Origin: Picochlorum sp. 'celeri'
Lineage: Eukaryota; Chlorophyta; Trebouxiophyceae
NCBI GenBank assembly: GCA_010909725.1
Contig: JAACMV010000007.1
Coordinates: forward strand, 1,426,001-1,490,000
Direction of reading: 5' to 3'
Length of the DNA: 64,000 nt
Shown piece after piece: positions 20,723-29,493 of this stretch; within the stretch, counting starts at the first letter, position 1, and every line of letters starts with the position of its first letter. The notes below the pieces were generated by a model. The model did not search any database and had not been told where the DNA came from. It was given only the letters and a program-made list of their open reading frames with translations. The position numbers and the translations under genes were made by a program.

Positions 20723-21035
20723 TTTGGCAAATATTATATTGTTGAAATAATTCAATTATTTTCTGTTTGGGTGGAGGGAGATGAGGAGCATATATAAGGA
20801 TTTCGCAATCTGGCAGATAGATTTGGATCATCCAGATTTGGATCATGTCCCTGTGGTTGGGGAATGTCCCATCAAACCATGCTTTCAGTGGGAAGGCATG
20901 TTATTTTCTGCCCAGGGTTGACCTCAGCACTGACTAGAGAGAGTTGGTTCTATGAGGTCAACCCATGTATTATTATTCATACGCTGATAATATATTCGAG
21001 TATGTGAATATATACATTACCAGGGTACATTATTC
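20723..21035. promoter_or_regulatory. LHCB promoter region, TATA-like box and direct repeat
   Basis: On the reverse strand a TATA-like element (TTATATATG) lies about 70 nt upstream of the LHCB ATG, near 20790. Farther up is a 13-bp direct repeat AGATTTGGATCAT at 20819..20831 and 20834..20846 (period 15). The spacing from the TATA element fits an upstream activating site. The right part also serves the orphan gene that starts at 21036. Confidence 0.45.
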
Positions 21036-21593
21036 ATGGATTGTAAGGAATTTTTTGCTGTTTTTGAGCCGTGTTTTCTGCACGGCGGTTGTCTGGAAGA
21101 AGAAAAACTTTTGAAACGTATCAAACAGTGCGTTGCCGAAGTGGAGGAGGAGAAACCAATGAATTCTTTAGCCATCTATACTAGTGTTCAAAAGTATTTT
21201 CTAATGGGTGATGGAGTGATCTTCTACGAATTGTCGTACTCAGACACCGTATCGATACAGATATCCGATCCTTCTTCACAAGGACCCTTCTTTTTTGAAG
21301 ACGGATCAACTTACCGGTACTATTTTGAGGCAAAACTCGAGGGGAGCGATTGGAAAGTGGATTTTGTGTATGATTATGATGACAAAAAACTCCATCTCAC
21401 AGGGATTGGAAAAAACGATGAGAGCGTTATGTTACAGTTTGAGCATGAGATGGATTCAAATGATTTGGACCACCTTTTGAATGATCAACGTGATGGATGG
21501 TTTAGAGATAGCAACAATTCGATACCAATGAATGAAATAGACCAGAGGGCCTTTGATAGATTTTCTTTCACAGCGCATCGTCTTGGACTGTAA
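21036..21593 (+). CDS. Conserved-looking protein of unknown function (185 aa)
   Basis: A 185-residue ATG-initiated frame, acidic overall, with no transit or signal peptide and no transmembrane segment. The start contains three Cys within 20 residues (DCKEFFAVFEPCFLHGGC), followed by a helical Lys/Glu stretch. The middle is an alternating beta-rich pattern (FYELSYSDTVSIQISD, YRYYFEAKLEGSDWKVDFVYDYDDKKLHLTGIG) suggesting a small beta-sandwich or barrel. I do not recognise the family. The alternating amphipathic pattern and absence of low complexity argue for a real protein. It converges with the triple-RRM gene 200 bp away. Confidence 0.55.
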   Translation: MDCKEFFAVFEPCFLHGGCLEEEKLLKRIKQCVAEVEEEKPMNSLAIYTSVQKYFLMGDGVIFYELSYSDTVSIQISDPSSQGPFFFEDGSTYRYYFEAKLEGSDWKVDFVYDYDDKKLHLTGIGKNDESVMLQFEHEMDSNDLDHLLNDQRDGWFRDSNNSIPMNEIDQRAFDRFSFTAHRLGL

Positions 21594-21793
21594 GAAAAAG
21601 AAGAAGAAGAAGAATCTGATGGAGCAAACTGTTTTCGAGATGGTGTATCATCACGCATGAAACGTCGACTGTGGATGTACATGTATCGAAAAGAAAAAAA
21701 AAGATTGAAAGACATGTAATGTTCATCATCAAGAAGCATCACTTGGTAATAGTGTTCATAATAATAATTATTCGACTTGTGTGTGTCCTGTAA

Positions 21794-23410
21794 TCAAGCG
21801 GATTCCAACCCAAAGGCTTCAAAGCCAGAATTTAATTGGGCAGTCTCTGCCGTGGACAGCTCAACCCGAGGGCCATCGCTCTCGGGTTCTACTCGCGTTT
21901 CATCAACTGAGGTTCTGGGTACAGCACTTTCGATTGCGATATTTGCTCCGAGTATTGTGTGGTTTCCGATTCCTTGAATTCTATGAATGGCTGCATCCGT
22001 TTCAAATGTGACAAATCCAAACCCTCTGTGCTCTTGTTTATTCGTCTTATCTCGCGGTAAATATACATCCAAAACAAATCCAAACTGTGAAAAATAGTTC
22101 TTTAAATCCATCTCTGTCGTTTCTCTCGCAAGCTTCCCAACAAACAGCCTGGGACCAGCACGAGCTGACATTGGACCATGCATGGAGGCACCATGCCCAG
22201 ATCCGCCTTGCAACCAGAGAGATTCTCCTCTGGATCCGTGATGCGACGCATCAAATCTCCCAGATAAAAGACTAGCGCTCTCATTTAGTGAAGAAGAATA
22301 GCTGCTTACATATGACGCCCCAGCTGGACTGAGTGGGTCCATCATGTTTGTCATTGACTGTGTCGTTGGGCTTTGTGTGAACCCACCACCCATCAAATAT
22401 GGATTGGAGGCCACATTTGGCAAAGGTAGTCCCAAATTCGAACTTGATCGCATCATATGCTGACTCCTACCAGAGTAATAGGGACTGCCCAGTGAATGCT
22501 GTGATGCCAATGAGTGGCCACTCCTGCTGAGGAAGGCATCTGCCAAGGACCCCTGCGGGGTACTAAAAGCGCTATCGGCAGGGGATGTGGTACGATTTGA
22601 TATATCGATATAGTTATTCCAACTCCCAGCCATTGCAAGGTTTGGTTGTGACGAGGCCAACCGACTGGGTGCCATGCCACCGCTAGGCTTATCCTTTGGA
22701 TTTGCTCGATCGATTGCCAATTCGTTCCCCCCCAACGCATGCTTACACATCATCACTCTCTCGACAGAGCTAGCATGCGCATATGTGATAAACCCAATAC
22801 CCCTATGACCCATTTTACTGGAATCCTTGGGCATGTATGCGTCCTTGATGGTCCCAAATGCACCAAAATATGCACGAAACTCTGGCTGTGTCACGCCCGC
22901 AGGTATCCTGGCAACAAATATCCTATTGGTTTCTGATGATGCCGGCTGCACATCCTGCAGAGAACAATATCGCACCACACATGGTTTCCCATAAATAAAA
23001 TGTTGTGGTACACTGACAGCTGAGCACGCATCCTCAATATTCAGAAACGTTATATACGCTCTTCCCGGAGACTCCAGGTTCAAAGAATCTTTCGTCATGA
23101 CACAATTTTCAATCACTCCATACTTTCCAAAGTATAAAATCAAATCATCTCGCTCCACGTCCTCTGTCAATCCTGACACCAGTATGATTTTGCTGGGCAG
23201 GGAGGAGCCTCTCGTCTCGTCTCTACTCTCGATATTCTGAGCCCGAATATACCCCATGCCATTATGAACAGTATTATCCGATGTATCATTCCACAGCATG
23301 GATCCTGATGCAGTCTCCTGGCCAAAATAACCCACCCTTCCTTGAGGCGCTGTGCGGTTGTCGACCTGCACGTCCTTGTCCAGCGCTGCTCCAAAATTCG
23401 CACCTCGCAT
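21794..23410 (-). CDS. Triple-RRM RNA-binding protein (hnRNP/Musashi-like)
   Basis: A 538-residue single-exon protein. Three RNA-recognition motifs are visible: RRM1 at ~75-149 (KIILVSGL, divergent RNP1 'GRAYITFL'), RRM2 at ~163-237 (NRIFVARIP, RNP1 'HRGIGFITY') and RRM3 at ~420-497 (PRLFVGKL, RNP1 'HRGFGFVTF'). RRM2 and RRM3 are separated by ~180 residues rich in Ser, Met, Pro and Gly. The RRM3 style 'YFSQFGFVLDVYLPRDK' resembles hnRNP A/B, DAZAP1 and Musashi proteins. A role in mRNA processing, localisation or translation is inference. The start is the first ATG of the frame. Confidence 0.85.
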   Translation of the reverse strand: MRGANFGAALDKDVQVDNRTAPQGRVGYFGQETASGSMLWNDTSDNTVHNGMGYIRAQNIESRDETRGSSLPSKIILVSGLTEDVERDDLILYFGKYGVIENCVMTKDSLNLESPGRAYITFLNIEDACSAVSVPQHFIYGKPCVVRYCSLQDVQPASSETNRIFVARIPAGVTQPEFRAYFGAFGTIKDAYMPKDSSKMGHRGIGFITYAHASSVERVMMCKHALGGNELAIDRANPKDKPSGGMAPSRLASSQPNLAMAGSWNNYIDISNRTTSPADSAFSTPQGSLADAFLSRSGHSLASQHSLGSPYYSGRSQHMMRSSSNLGLPLPNVASNPYLMGGGFTQSPTTQSMTNMMDPLSPAGASYVSSYSSSLNESASLLSGRFDASHHGSRGESLWLQGGSGHGASMHGPMSARAGPRLFVGKLARETTEMDLKNYFSQFGFVLDVYLPRDKTNKQEHRGFGFVTFETDAAIHRIQGIGNHTILGANIAIESAVPRTSVDETRVEPESDGPRVELSTAETAQLNSGFEAFGLESA

Positions 23411-24194
23411 CCGTAATTCTGAGAAACTATCAACTATTTTGATGCTTCATCCAGTTAAGAATGAAACCATACCGCTCATCGTACTACAGTGGCGGTGACA
23501 GTAAAAACACGTGATATAAATTCTTCACCCAATCTTCCCTGCAATGAACTCAATTGCCCATTATTCGGTCGTCTATGTTTGAATCAATATAGACTCTTGC
23601 AATATACGCCAATGGATGGCCAAAGAACACCACAAAGAACCAACCACAGGTGAAAATGGTAACATGACCTACCCTTGTCACAAGGTATACGTGACACTGA
23701 GCCACTCTCTACACAGATGGAATTCACTGTGGAGATTGAAATTCAAATGATAAAAAGCAATTGAAGAATGAGAGCAATCGGTTGTCTCTTGGACAAGGGC
23801 GTTGGTGGCCATTGTGGGCGAATATTCTCTGACGCCTCGTTACTCGTGTCGACCGCAAGTCGAGATGACGCTAGATCTCTGCACACCGGTGTGCGTAGCG
23901 TAACCCTCCCTCATGACACACTACAGACAGGGTCAAGATACTACCTGCGGATACGCCGATGAGCGATCGAGACAATGGTGATGCATCTACGACTCACTGG
24001 ATGCGCATCAGTTAAAAGCATGGAGGAGGCCTCTAGTGGTACAGAAATGGAAGCATCGCAGTAACGATCCAAAGGCTCATGTGTACGGGAACACCAATTG
24101 ACGGACGTGAGCACCTGCCTGTCGGGTCTCAGGACATGTCGTGCACAAAGAATGCACCTTTATTACAAAGTAGAGATTATTCATCACTGAAATA
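23411..24194. other. Divergent intergenic region, 784 bp
   Basis: Between the starts of the triple-RRM and lipase genes. The only frame of note (23768..23962) is short and unlike a protein. No RNA gene, repeat or mobile element seen; two promoters expected. Confidence 0.6.
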
Positions 24195-25715
24195 ATGATG
24201 GAATTGCGTATTCGGCGGGCATGGTTCTTGGCCTTTTTTATTGGGGTGTGCCGTGCGCAATATGGTGTGACGGTCAATTTTGAGAATGCATGCGAGGAGG
24301 CACTTGATATCAGTATTGAAGATGATGAGAATGGGTCTACTGAGATATCTATCGATGCGGGGGAGCAGTTGGTGCACACTATTTGCTCTTCGTTGTGCAC
24401 CGGTTGGCTTGGAGCCTCGTATTCGTATCCATATTCGTGGAGAGCCACACCTCGTCGGTCTGCATGCGACTTCTCTGACAGTGGATCTGGTACGGTGACT
24501 ATTAGTGGTACAATGCCATTAGGGGCGTCAGACGATGTGTACATATCCTGTCCCGATATTACCTGTACTCAAGAAGACCAGGAGGAGGAAGATGAGAGAA
24601 TTGCAAGTACTACTCCTCGCGAGGGATCGTGTTCATCCGTCACTATTTCAGAAACATCGTTGCCATCACCATCAGATCCTTTGGCAGGCGTGATGGCGAG
24701 ATTATCCAGCATGGCCTACTCTGAACAGGATGAGTTCCAGCAAGCAGCTAGTGCACTGGTTGGTGTATCCTGCGTGGATTTCTTATACAATTCAGAGGGA
24801 TCTGAAGTAGGGGTGGCTGTGAATGACGATTCGATATATATCGCATTTCGAGGCAGCGAGACTGACTCTCAGGGATTTCAAGATGATTGGCTTGAGACGA
24901 ATTTCCAGACAAACATCATCAATGCAGAGGCAGGGGATGCAGAGATCAACCTCCACCAAGGTTTTTATGAGGCATGGAAGGACAGCGAGGAATGGATTAA
25001 AAATATCCTCAAGGCGTATCCTGATCGCGCTGTATATATCACTGGACATTCCTTGGGAGGCGCTATTGCTCAAATTGCTGGTTTGATGCTTGACAAGGAC
25101 TCTGATGCAGGAGTCACTGCAGTGTATACTTTTGGAGCCCCTCCAGTGGGGGGAGATTTATGGCTGAATGAAATGGAACGTTCTGGTATGAATACTAAAG
25201 TTGTCAACTTTGTGCATCCTGATGATCCAGTCGTGTATGTTCAAGAAGCCATTGAATCAAACCTGTTGGGGTCCATTCTAGGCTCTCTGACTGGAATCAC
25301 GGATGATCTACGAGAGTTGCGCCCAGCAGGAAGGGCTGCCGATGTGACTGACGCGGCATGTGTTGAGACATTTCCAGCCTTCAATGATGATACGTGGTCA
25401 TTTGATGCACATGCCATCGACTCGTATCAATCCCTCATTGACAGCAATTGCATTGTTGCTGGAGACAGCCCATATCCAGAGTGTGTGCCTAGTACGTACA
25501 GTAGTGGTACAGAGTCTATCGATACATGCACAGGTGATGATACATCGAATGATACTGGGACGACCGGAAATATGAATACGCCTGCTGATGATACTGGCAC
25601 TGAGGAAGAAGAAGGGCAACAAGGTGAAAAAACAGATGTGATGGCATCATTCTCGATCCAGAGAAATGCCATAGATGCACTGATCATGTTTATTGCCATC
25701 ATTATATTGGTATGA
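24195..25715 (+). CDS. Secreted class-3 lipase with C-terminal hydrophobic tail
   Basis: A 506-residue single-exon protein. A signal peptide (basic start, 'AWFLAFFIGVCRA') is followed by a Cys-containing beta-rich N-terminal domain of ~130 residues that I do not recognise. The class-3 lipase domain is at ~165-400: 'IYIAFRGSETDSQGFQDDW', nucleophile elbow G-H-S286-L-G-G, 'YTFGAPPVGGDLW' and 'VVNFVHPDDPVVY' with the catalytic Asp. The end is a Thr/Gly/Asp-rich linker and a terminal hydrophobic run (LIMFIAIIILV), which looks like a GPI-anchor signal or membrane anchor. A cell-surface triacylglycerol or galactolipid lipase is the likely role; the PIG-A gene in this window shows the host makes GPI anchors. 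Confidence 0.85.
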   Translation: MMELRIRRAWFLAFFIGVCRAQYGVTVNFENACEEALDISIEDDENGSTEISIDAGEQLVHTICSSLCTGWLGASYSYPYSWRATPRRSACDFSDSGSGTVTISGTMPLGASDDVYISCPDITCTQEDQEEEDERIASTTPREGSCSSVTISETSLPSPSDPLAGVMARLSSMAYSEQDEFQQAASALVGVSCVDFLYNSEGSEVGVAVNDDSIYIAFRGSETDSQGFQDDWLETNFQTNIINAEAGDAEINLHQGFYEAWKDSEEWIKNILKAYPDRAVYITGHSLGGAIAQIAGLMLDKDSDAGVTAVYTFGAPPVGGDLWLNEMERSGMNTKVVNFVHPDDPVVYVQEAIESNLLGSILGSLTGITDDLRELRPAGRAADVTDAACVETFPAFNDDTWSFDAHAIDSYQSLIDSNCIVAGDSPYPECVPSTYSSGTESIDTCTGDDTSNDTGTTGNMNTPADDTGTEEEEGQQGEKTDVMASFSIQRNAIDALIMFIAIIILV

Positions 25716-25930
25716 CACAGCCATGGGGGTCTCTACGTTCTGCATGCGAATGGAACAGGGTCTGTTCCCTGTTAATAAAAACATAAAACACAATTGTGTT
25801 TTCCTTCAAGGAAACCAGAAACCTTGTATGAAAGAAGACTTGACTGCATACTTGATCATATTGAGATAGAATTGTTTGTATTGAAAATAGAAGACGAAAC
25901 GGTGGTAAGAATACGGGAGATATCATTCCA

Positions 25931-26293
25931 ATGCCACGGTACTACTGTGATTATTGCGATGCGTATTTGACCCACGACTCGGCACTGGTTCGGAAACAGC
26001 ATAACGCTGGATTTAAACATAAATCAAATGTAAAAGCGTACTATTTACAGTACGAGGAAGAGGCTCAGGCGAGACTGTGGGCAGAGTTGAACGGATTTGC
26101 TCCACCACCTGGTGGTCCATTTCCTCCTGGAATGATGGTGAGACCACCACCTGGGATGGGTCAGGGTCCACCGCCACCACATGGTGGTGTGAGACCACCA
26201 ATGTATCCTCCTAGTGTCGGAGGTCCGGGTCCAATGCAGCAGCCTCCTCCCCACCAGCAGCAACAACAGCAATATCATGCGCCACATCAGTAG
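25931..26293 (+). CDS. SNRPC: U1 small nuclear ribonucleoprotein C
   Basis: A 120-residue protein starting '[17 protein letters not shown]', the invariant U1-C N-terminus with its C2H2 zinc finger (C6, C9, then His pair in [10 protein letters not shown]). A Pro/Gly/Met/Gln-rich tail follows, normal for the family. U1-C stabilises the pairing of U1 snRNA with the 5' splice site, which is of interest given the unusual donor consensus seen across this window. It lies 215 bp after the lipase gene and its stop is 39 nt from the stop of the convergent deaminase gene. Confidence 0.95.
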   Translation: MPRYYCDYCDAYLTHDSALVRKQHNAGFKHKSNVKAYYLQYEEEAQARLWAELNGFAPPPGGPFPPGMMVRPPPGMGQGPPPPHGGVRPPMYPPSVGGPGPMQQPPPHQQQQQQYHAPHQ

Positions 26294-26332
26294 CACTAGT
26301 AGTAGGTGCCATTACAGTGTTTATTTATTCTT

Positions 26333-28261
26333 CTATGTATATTGTATAAGATAGAACGTGACGATAAGAAATACAATCCATTCGACTTTCTGTAATATTC
26401 CAATCGTATTGTGCATCATGGCAGTGTTGGTGGAATTCACATACTCGAGGGATTTTTTCAACACAATGTTGCTGACCATGGCATGACCGCGCTTTTCAAC
26501 AGGATGAGGGTCACTTGACGCCACTCGCGTCTTCCAAATGACGGCTCCAGATACTCGATCATAGGATACTTCCGAGGAGGGGACCTGTCCTTTTAGGACG
26601 GCGTTGGGAATGTAATCCAACTCCTCATAGGATGGGAGTTCTGTATCGATCGGTGACCCGTTCCTGACAACAATCCTATCGTATTGAGGTCGAGAGAGTA
26701 GCTCGCTATACCTGCGGGCCGTTGGAAAGATGATGAAGTTTGCAGGACAGCCAACTCTGATGCGGCCATGGTCAAACACTCGCATGGCATTTGCTGGAGT
26801 GCTAGTCACGCTCTGCACCCACGTGCCATATGGTCTATCAAGATGGGCCATCCGACAACCTTGATTGAATACTTCAAGCATATCCAAATCCCCATACGCG
26901 TAGAATTGATCCCGTGTATTGTCTGATGCAATGGCAACTGGCACGCCGGCCTGGCGTGCTTCATGCAGTAGAGTGATGCCTCTCCATCGTGGGGTACGTC
27001 CTCCAGCGCCATGCCTATCCTGCGTCCATTGATTTACTAATGGAAGAGACACCACTGTGACTCCTGCCTTGGCGGCAACAGCGAGCGTTCTACGCAGTTC
27101 ATGCTCTGGCTGGTATGCCAGGGAACAACAATGTCCACACACCACGCGACCCTGGTACCCATACTTGAGAGTCTTCTCCGCGACATATCGCAGTCCACGC
27201 GCCAATTCATTACCATTCTCATCTGTATGAAAGTCTATATCTAAATTCCTCTCCTTCGCAAGGGTGAATATCCTATCTAACAATAGGTCTCTATCTTTAT
27301 CACAGGTGGTCCAATCATCCTCAGGCATCCCCCCTTGCTCTGCACAACATACTGCAGCCCCTAACAACCCACCGTGTTTAGCTACAACATCAGCAAGCTT
27401 ACGCGCAGCGTCTTCATCCCTAAAAAAACTCAATGCCACCAACGACACTCCCTGTAGCTCTACACGACCCTTCCATCTATCCCGAATCTTGGCAAATGCA
27501 GGCCAGGTGAGCTCAATGTGCTTATCCGTCATATTAATAAGATGTGTTCGTAATGCAGATGTTCCATGCGCGTATGCACAGCGCACACTAAACTCCATTC
27601 TGCATTCTACATCCTCTGCATCCCAAAATGCAGCGTCAGCTGCTGTTGACCGATCTGCACCACTCAGATTCCCCGTCGGATTTCTACTCCGCTCGGCAGT
27701 ATGTCCCTTATCAATATGTGTATGCAAATCCACAAACGTTGGCAGCAGAAACTTGCCTTTCAGATCAATGATATCAACCCTCCTCTGTTTCCAACGAGGC
27801 ATGGCATACACATACGTGTCCTCTTCATTTTCTCCACATCCATAAATACCCACAATACGCTCATCATATACTTCAATATCTACAATAGATATTCCGTCCA
27901 CTGACACTGGCGTCGCAGCCCGAGTCCACCTCTTCTCCTGTCCATGGACAGGGGACCCACGATGCCCTACTACCACTCCTGTGCCTTTGACAAAAAGACC
28001 ATGAGTGCCATGCCCGTGGTGGCCGCGTGCGTGATGCTTTTTATCATGATGATGTCGGTGATGATGCCCATTCACATGTGGAGCGCCTTTGACGGGAGAA
28101 GATGAATGACCTTTTCCTCTTGTCACTTGACACTGAACACACCCGAGCAGATGCTCCTCATCCTCCCAGCAGCACACCGGAACACCCGCATTATGCAAAA
28201 TATAGTGTTTTGATTCCTTCGGTATCAATATACCATCGTTTACGTGTCCTTTACTGTTCAT
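26333..28261 (-). CDS. CodA-like amidohydrolase (cytosine deaminase family) with His-rich insertion
   Basis: A 642-residue single-exon protein from ATG 28261. The amidohydrolase barrel shows metal ligands 'LPTFVDLHTHIDKGH', the His/Glu motif 'DFHTDENGNE', 'VCGHCCSLA' and the Asp of 'IASDNTRDQFYAYGDLDMLEV'. Their order and spacing match bacterial cytosine deaminase CodA rather than the small fungal enzyme. Residues ~62-88 are a His-rich cluster with about 15 His (HHHRHHHDKK, HHGHGTHG) inserted in the N-terminal sandwich domain. The C-terminus ends in a hydrophobic helix 'WIVFLIVTFYLIQY', suggesting a tail anchor. The enzyme would deaminate cytosine or a related ring; exact substrate unknown. 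A bacterial-type enzyme in a nuclear genome suggests old transfer. Confidence 0.8.
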   Translation of the reverse strand: MNSKGHVNDGILIPKESKHYILHNAGVPVCCWEDEEHLLGCVQCQVTRGKGHSSSPVKGAPHVNGHHHRHHHDKKHHARGHHGHGTHGLFVKGTGVVVGHRGSPVHGQEKRWTRAATPVSVDGISIVDIEVYDERIVGIYGCGENEEDTYVYAMPRWKQRRVDIIDLKGKFLLPTFVDLHTHIDKGHTAERSRNPTGNLSGADRSTAADAAFWDAEDVECRMEFSVRCAYAHGTSALRTHLINMTDKHIELTWPAFAKIRDRWKGRVELQGVSLVALSFFRDEDAARKLADVVAKHGGLLGAAVCCAEQGGMPEDDWTTCDKDRDLLLDRIFTLAKERNLDIDFHTDENGNELARGLRYVAEKTLKYGYQGRVVCGHCCSLAYQPEHELRRTLAVAAKAGVTVVSLPLVNQWTQDRHGAGGRTPRWRGITLLHEARQAGVPVAIASDNTRDQFYAYGDLDMLEVFNQGCRMAHLDRPYGTWVQSVTSTPANAMRVFDHGRIRVGCPANFIIFPTARRYSELLSRPQYDRIVVRNGSPIDTELPSYEELDYIPNAVLKGQVPSSEVSYDRVSGAVIWKTRVASSDPHPVEKRGHAMVSNIVLKKSLEYVNSTNTAMMHNTIGILQKVEWIVFLIVTFYLIQYT

Positions 28262-28552
28262 CACATGGACGTTGAATCCCTCCCAGCCTACTCGCAGAGA
28301 TATCGCACAATGCTGGCACGTTCATCAACACTCTATACTACTTTGAGTACAATGTTACCATCTTGACGAGTGAATGTTGACGACGATACACAATCTGCGG
28401 TCAGTCGAGATCCCAAGCACTCCTTGATTCGATAGAATAAAACAACAAACAAAAAAGTATTGAAGTATCCAATCTTCATCCAATCCGTTTTCTAGCCAAT
28501 CAGCACAGAACTAGGGCAGCTATTGTCATTCCTATACTTTTTAAACTACAGG

Positions 28553-29164
28553 ATGGGATTAGGAACTGCAAAGGTGTTCTCATCAATCGCGTTGGCGATT
28601 GACATAATCTCTTGCTTCTTTTCGCTCGTCGTCACCGGCTTCTTTGCCTACGTCATCAGCAATTATTTCGGCGACTCTCCCTGGTTTATTGATCTTGGAG
28701 TAGCATTTGCGATCGTATGCTTTCTCATTCTTCTCGCCACCAGCATATTGGGCTGCATGACGTCGTGTGGAAAACCAAGCAGTATTGGGCTGCACGGAAC
28801 AAAGTTTGGTCTCGATTTGTTTGCGTGGCTCTTAACGTTGATCTCTGTGGCGATCAATACAAATAAGACGGAGCAAAAAGTCTACTTTGGAGGTCAGTAT
28901 GAAGGGTCGACAGACTTGGGGACGTTTTTGGACTCGTGTGACAGCGTCTATGGCTTTAATGAAGCATGTGCTTGGTCGGTTGGTATCGTGCTCCTGTGGT
29001 GCGTTTTCTGCCTTCTCTTTGTCAACATGATCTTGCACGCTCTTGCTATATTGCATGTGAGGAATCATTCGAACGTGGCAAAAGCCACTGCTGGAGAGGG
29101 GGGAGTGCAGAATGTAAACCAACCAGTGACTACTGAGCCAGTCATTGTAGACAACCAGGTGTGA
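28553..29164 (+). CDS. Four-transmembrane protein of unknown function
   Basis: A 203-residue frame from ATG 28553 (MGLGTAKVFSS); the frame upstream has no ATG. Four hydrophobic segments are clear: ~12-38, ~48-68, ~80-97 and ~143-167, with short loops. An extracellular-type loop lies between TM3 and TM4 with paired Cys (DSCDSVYGFNEAC). The C-terminal ~40 residues are polar. The topology with both ends cytosolic resembles MARVEL, CASP-like or tetraspanin-type proteins, but I see no diagnostic CCG motif of tetraspanins. Confidence 0.65.
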   Translation: MGLGTAKVFSSIALAIDIISCFFSLVVTGFFAYVISNYFGDSPWFIDLGVAFAIVCFLILLATSILGCMTSCGKPSSIGLHGTKFGLDLFAWLLTLISVAINTNKTEQKVYFGGQYEGSTDLGTFLDSCDSVYGFNEACAWSVGIVLLWCVFCLLFVNMILHALAILHVRNHSNVAKATAGEGGVQNVNQPVTTEPVIVDNQV

Positions 29165-29493
29165 GTGGTGGCAGCATAGGCGAGCGGGATTGTATTGATA
29201 AAATTCTTTTATATTCTATCAAACGAATACTCTCAAAAACATCATGATTGGTTATATACCATGATGATGTCGTCGGTGTAAGAAACAGAAACGTTCTGGC
29301 TGTTCCACCAAGGCGTTGGTGGTGGTCTTACGTAAGATGCTCTTCTAGGGCAATGTGAAGACGACATGCCCGTGTCGAAAAAACCCCCGGTACCGCTCCA
29401 CATGTCTTTGCATCAGTAAATAGAAAATTTTCAAATCGTAAACCGTAGAAAGAAAACCCCGGTCGTCCATCATCGGTGTCGTCGAGGGACGAG
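29165..29493. other. Intergenic region, 329 bp
   Basis: Between the four-TM gene and the kinase gene on the same strand; probably the kinase promoter. No convincing frame, repeat or RNA gene. Confidence 0.5.
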
